6,243 nt of DNA. It comes from Pseudomonadota bacterium (GTDB taxonomy: Bacteria > Pseudomonadota > Gammaproteobacteria > Burkholderiales > Sulfuriferulaceae). The DNA is taken from assembly GCA_021794855.1 (NCBI GenBank), contig JAJYPZ010000079.1, forward strand, positions 1 through 6,243, in the 5' to 3' direction. This document shows positions 5,232-6,243 of the stretch, piece after piece. Both the position numbers and the translations under genes were made by a program. The notes below the pieces were generated by a model. That model had not been told where the DNA came from. It made no database searches and saw only the letters and a list, made by a program, of their open reading frames with translations. Within the stretch, counting starts at the first letter, position 1, and the number at the start of each line of letters is the position of its first letter.

Positions 5232-6228
5232 TGCCGTTGCTGTCGTAGCCGTTGATGTCGTAGCCATCGCTGTCATAACCGTTGCTATCGTAGCCGTTGA
5301 CATCATAGCCGTCGCTGTCATAACCGTTGCTATCGTAGCCGTTGCTGTCGTAACCATCACTGTCATAACCATCGCTATCGTAGCCGTTGCTGTCATAGCG
5401 AGGTGTGCCGTCATCTGCGAGCGTTTCATGGTTGATGATTGGATTAACGGCAGCTATAGCGTTATTCACCTCGTTGTCAACATCAACCGCGAGACCACCG
5501 ACCCCGGCATCAGTGTGAAGCTTGCCTGTTTGATGCGCTGGTTCCTGCAAGCGCTCTTCGTGGAATTGTCTTTCCAAGTTCTCGCCGGTAATGGGCTGTA
5601 CATTGCTAACCAGTTCCATCGGTGGCAATGGATTTGCAATTTCATGAATATGCGACTGAATATATGCCGCACCGAAGGCAATCGAATGCATGTTGCGGTC
5701 ATTGTTTGAGGAAGATGATCGAGAAAAAATTTCAACGGCGCTTCCGCCAATTTCCGCCAAGCTTGCCCCATATCCTGTCAGTTGGGCAACAATCCCCAAA
5801 TGAAAAGATGCCGCATCCTGAAACATTGGTATGAAGTTTCCACTAAACGTCATGGTGCCATCGGCATTTTTATAGGTTCTCTGCAAATCTTCAGCGCCTC
5901 CACGAATAAAGGACATCGCCAAGAATTCAATAGGAGACAAACCTTGCTTGTCGACCTGAACGAGTATATCTACAAATGCCGTAGCCATTGAGATTGCGTA
6001 ATTCGCAGGAACAACCAGATAATTATGAGGATTCGCATCGTGGATTTCCGTACCATCGGCATGATAATAATGATTATCCAGTGCATTAACGGTGTTCGGC
6101 CTGCAATTGGGATTTCCCACCGGTTTCCCATCCAGGCTAATCAAAAATTTCGCCGGAACCAGTTTTTCTTGTTCTGGATGACCATCGACGAAATCCTTAA
6201 CATAAAAAATATCTTTCAGGGACTGCAT
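5221..6228 (-). CDS. Unknown protein with C-terminal YDSNG repeats; weakly Ntox44-like centre
   Basis: A 335-aa protein without signal peptide or clear membrane helix. Residues 1-75 are polar with an ISLDGKPVGNPNCRP stretch. Residues 75-200 are helix-rich with GNFIPMFQDAASFHLGIVAQ (130-149) and NNDRNM (175-180). Residues 201-277 look like a flexible acidic linker. Residues 278-332 are eleven YD[SVI][ND]G pentapeptides, followed by SDN and the stop. The central block loosely resembles Ntox44-type polymorphic-toxin domains (helical, aromatic/Asp/Asn motifs); this is recalled by eye, not searched, and no catalytic residue can be assigned. The repeats place acidic side chains as in Ca2+-binding DxDG loops, so calcium binding is an inference. 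The start is ATG at 6228, five bases after a GAGGGGGG Shine-Dalgarno; a GTG at 6234 inside that site is less likely. GC content is visibly below that of the neighbours (53 of 120 at 6001-6120), suggesting transfer. It may be a secreted effector, or a protein of other function. Confidence 0.8.
   Translation of the reverse strand: MQSLKDIFYVKDFVDGHPEQEKLVPAKFLISLDGKPVGNPNCRPNTVNALDNHYYHADGTEIHDANPHNYLVVPANYAISMATAFVDILVQVDKQGLSPIEFLAMSFIRGGAEDLQRTYKNADGTMTFSGNFIPMFQDAASFHLGIVAQLTGYGASLAEIGGSAVEIFSRSSSSNNDRNMHSIAFGAAYIQSHIHEIANPLPPMELVSNVQPITGENLERQFHEERLQEPAHQTGKLHTDAGVGGLAVDVDNEVNNAIAAVNPIINHETLADDGTPRYDSNGYDSDGYDSDGYDSNGYDSNGYDSDGYDVNGYDSNGYDSDGYDINGYDSNGSDN
5233..5397 (-). repeat. 15-bp tandem repeat, 11 units, coding YD[SVI][ND]G
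   Basis: Eleven in-frame 15-bp units (consensus TAYGAYAGCRAYGGY on the minus strand) run without gaps. Most differences are synonymous, at third bases of Tyr, Asp, Ser and Gly codons. The amino-acid variation is confined to positions 3 (S, once V, once I) and 4 (N or D). Units 5-7 (5337-5293) and 8-10 (5292-5248) are near copies, with 4 differences in 45 bp, showing a block duplication. As 15 is a multiple of 3, changes in copy number would alter protein length, not frame. Confidence 0.97.
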
Positions 6229-6243
6229 TCCCACCCCCCTCTA

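Noticed and set aside
5233..5397. CRISPR array
   Set aside because: The repeats are 15 bp, directly adjacent without spacers, and in frame within a coding region.
5232..5429. Minus-strand extension of the 99-aa frame through the repeats (Thr/Ala/Met-rich)
   Set aside because: It is the out-of-frame reading of the YDSNG repeat; the low-complexity sequence follows from the 15-bp periodicity.

Overview
The window looks like the chromosome of a gammaproteobacterium. Reasons are the guaB-guaA pair with a full-length CBS-containing IMP dehydrogenase, and smpB divergent from a ratA-rnfH pair, the arrangement known from E. coli and relatives. A methanotroph-like (Methylococcales) member is possible from the general look of the proteins, but the sequence alone cannot settle this.

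Layout. Bases 1-2494 (minus strand) carry purine genes: guaB (IMP to XMP) followed by the first two thirds of guaA (XMP to GMP), which runs off the left edge. A convincing intrinsic terminator sits between them, only about 20 nt before the guaA start codon. guaB has a clear TATAAT -10 box, and a perfect 17-bp palindrome lies over the expected transcription start. Bases 2674-3358 (plus strand) hold two small genes: a 108-aa lipoprotein and a 79-aa coiled-coil protein that ends in a good intrinsic terminator. Bases 3381-4201 (minus) are rnfH and ratA, joined by an ATGA overlap. smpB (4257-4712, plus) diverges from ratA across a 55-bp promoter region.

Bases 4741-6228 (minus) are different in character. 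Hand counts give about 44% GC at 6001-6120, against 65% in a guaB sample at 1501-1560. This part holds a 335-aa protein without a signal peptide. It ends in eleven YD[SVI][ND]G pentapeptides, encoded by a 15-bp tandem repeat. A 99-aa reading frame overlaps its stop codon by 11 nt, and a 63-aa frame follows through a TAATG junction. I recognise none of the three with certainty. The middle of the first recalls Ntox44-type polymorphic-toxin domains, so a toxin/immunity-like cassette next to smpB is my working hypothesis, held weakly. It is the most interesting part of the window.

How the genes relate: guaB and guaA together make GMP from IMP. SmpB is the tmRNA partner in ribosome rescue; no tmRNA gene is visible here. 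RatA and RnfH are conserved neighbours of smpB. The right-hand cassette appears to be accessory DNA placed tail-to-tail with smpB.
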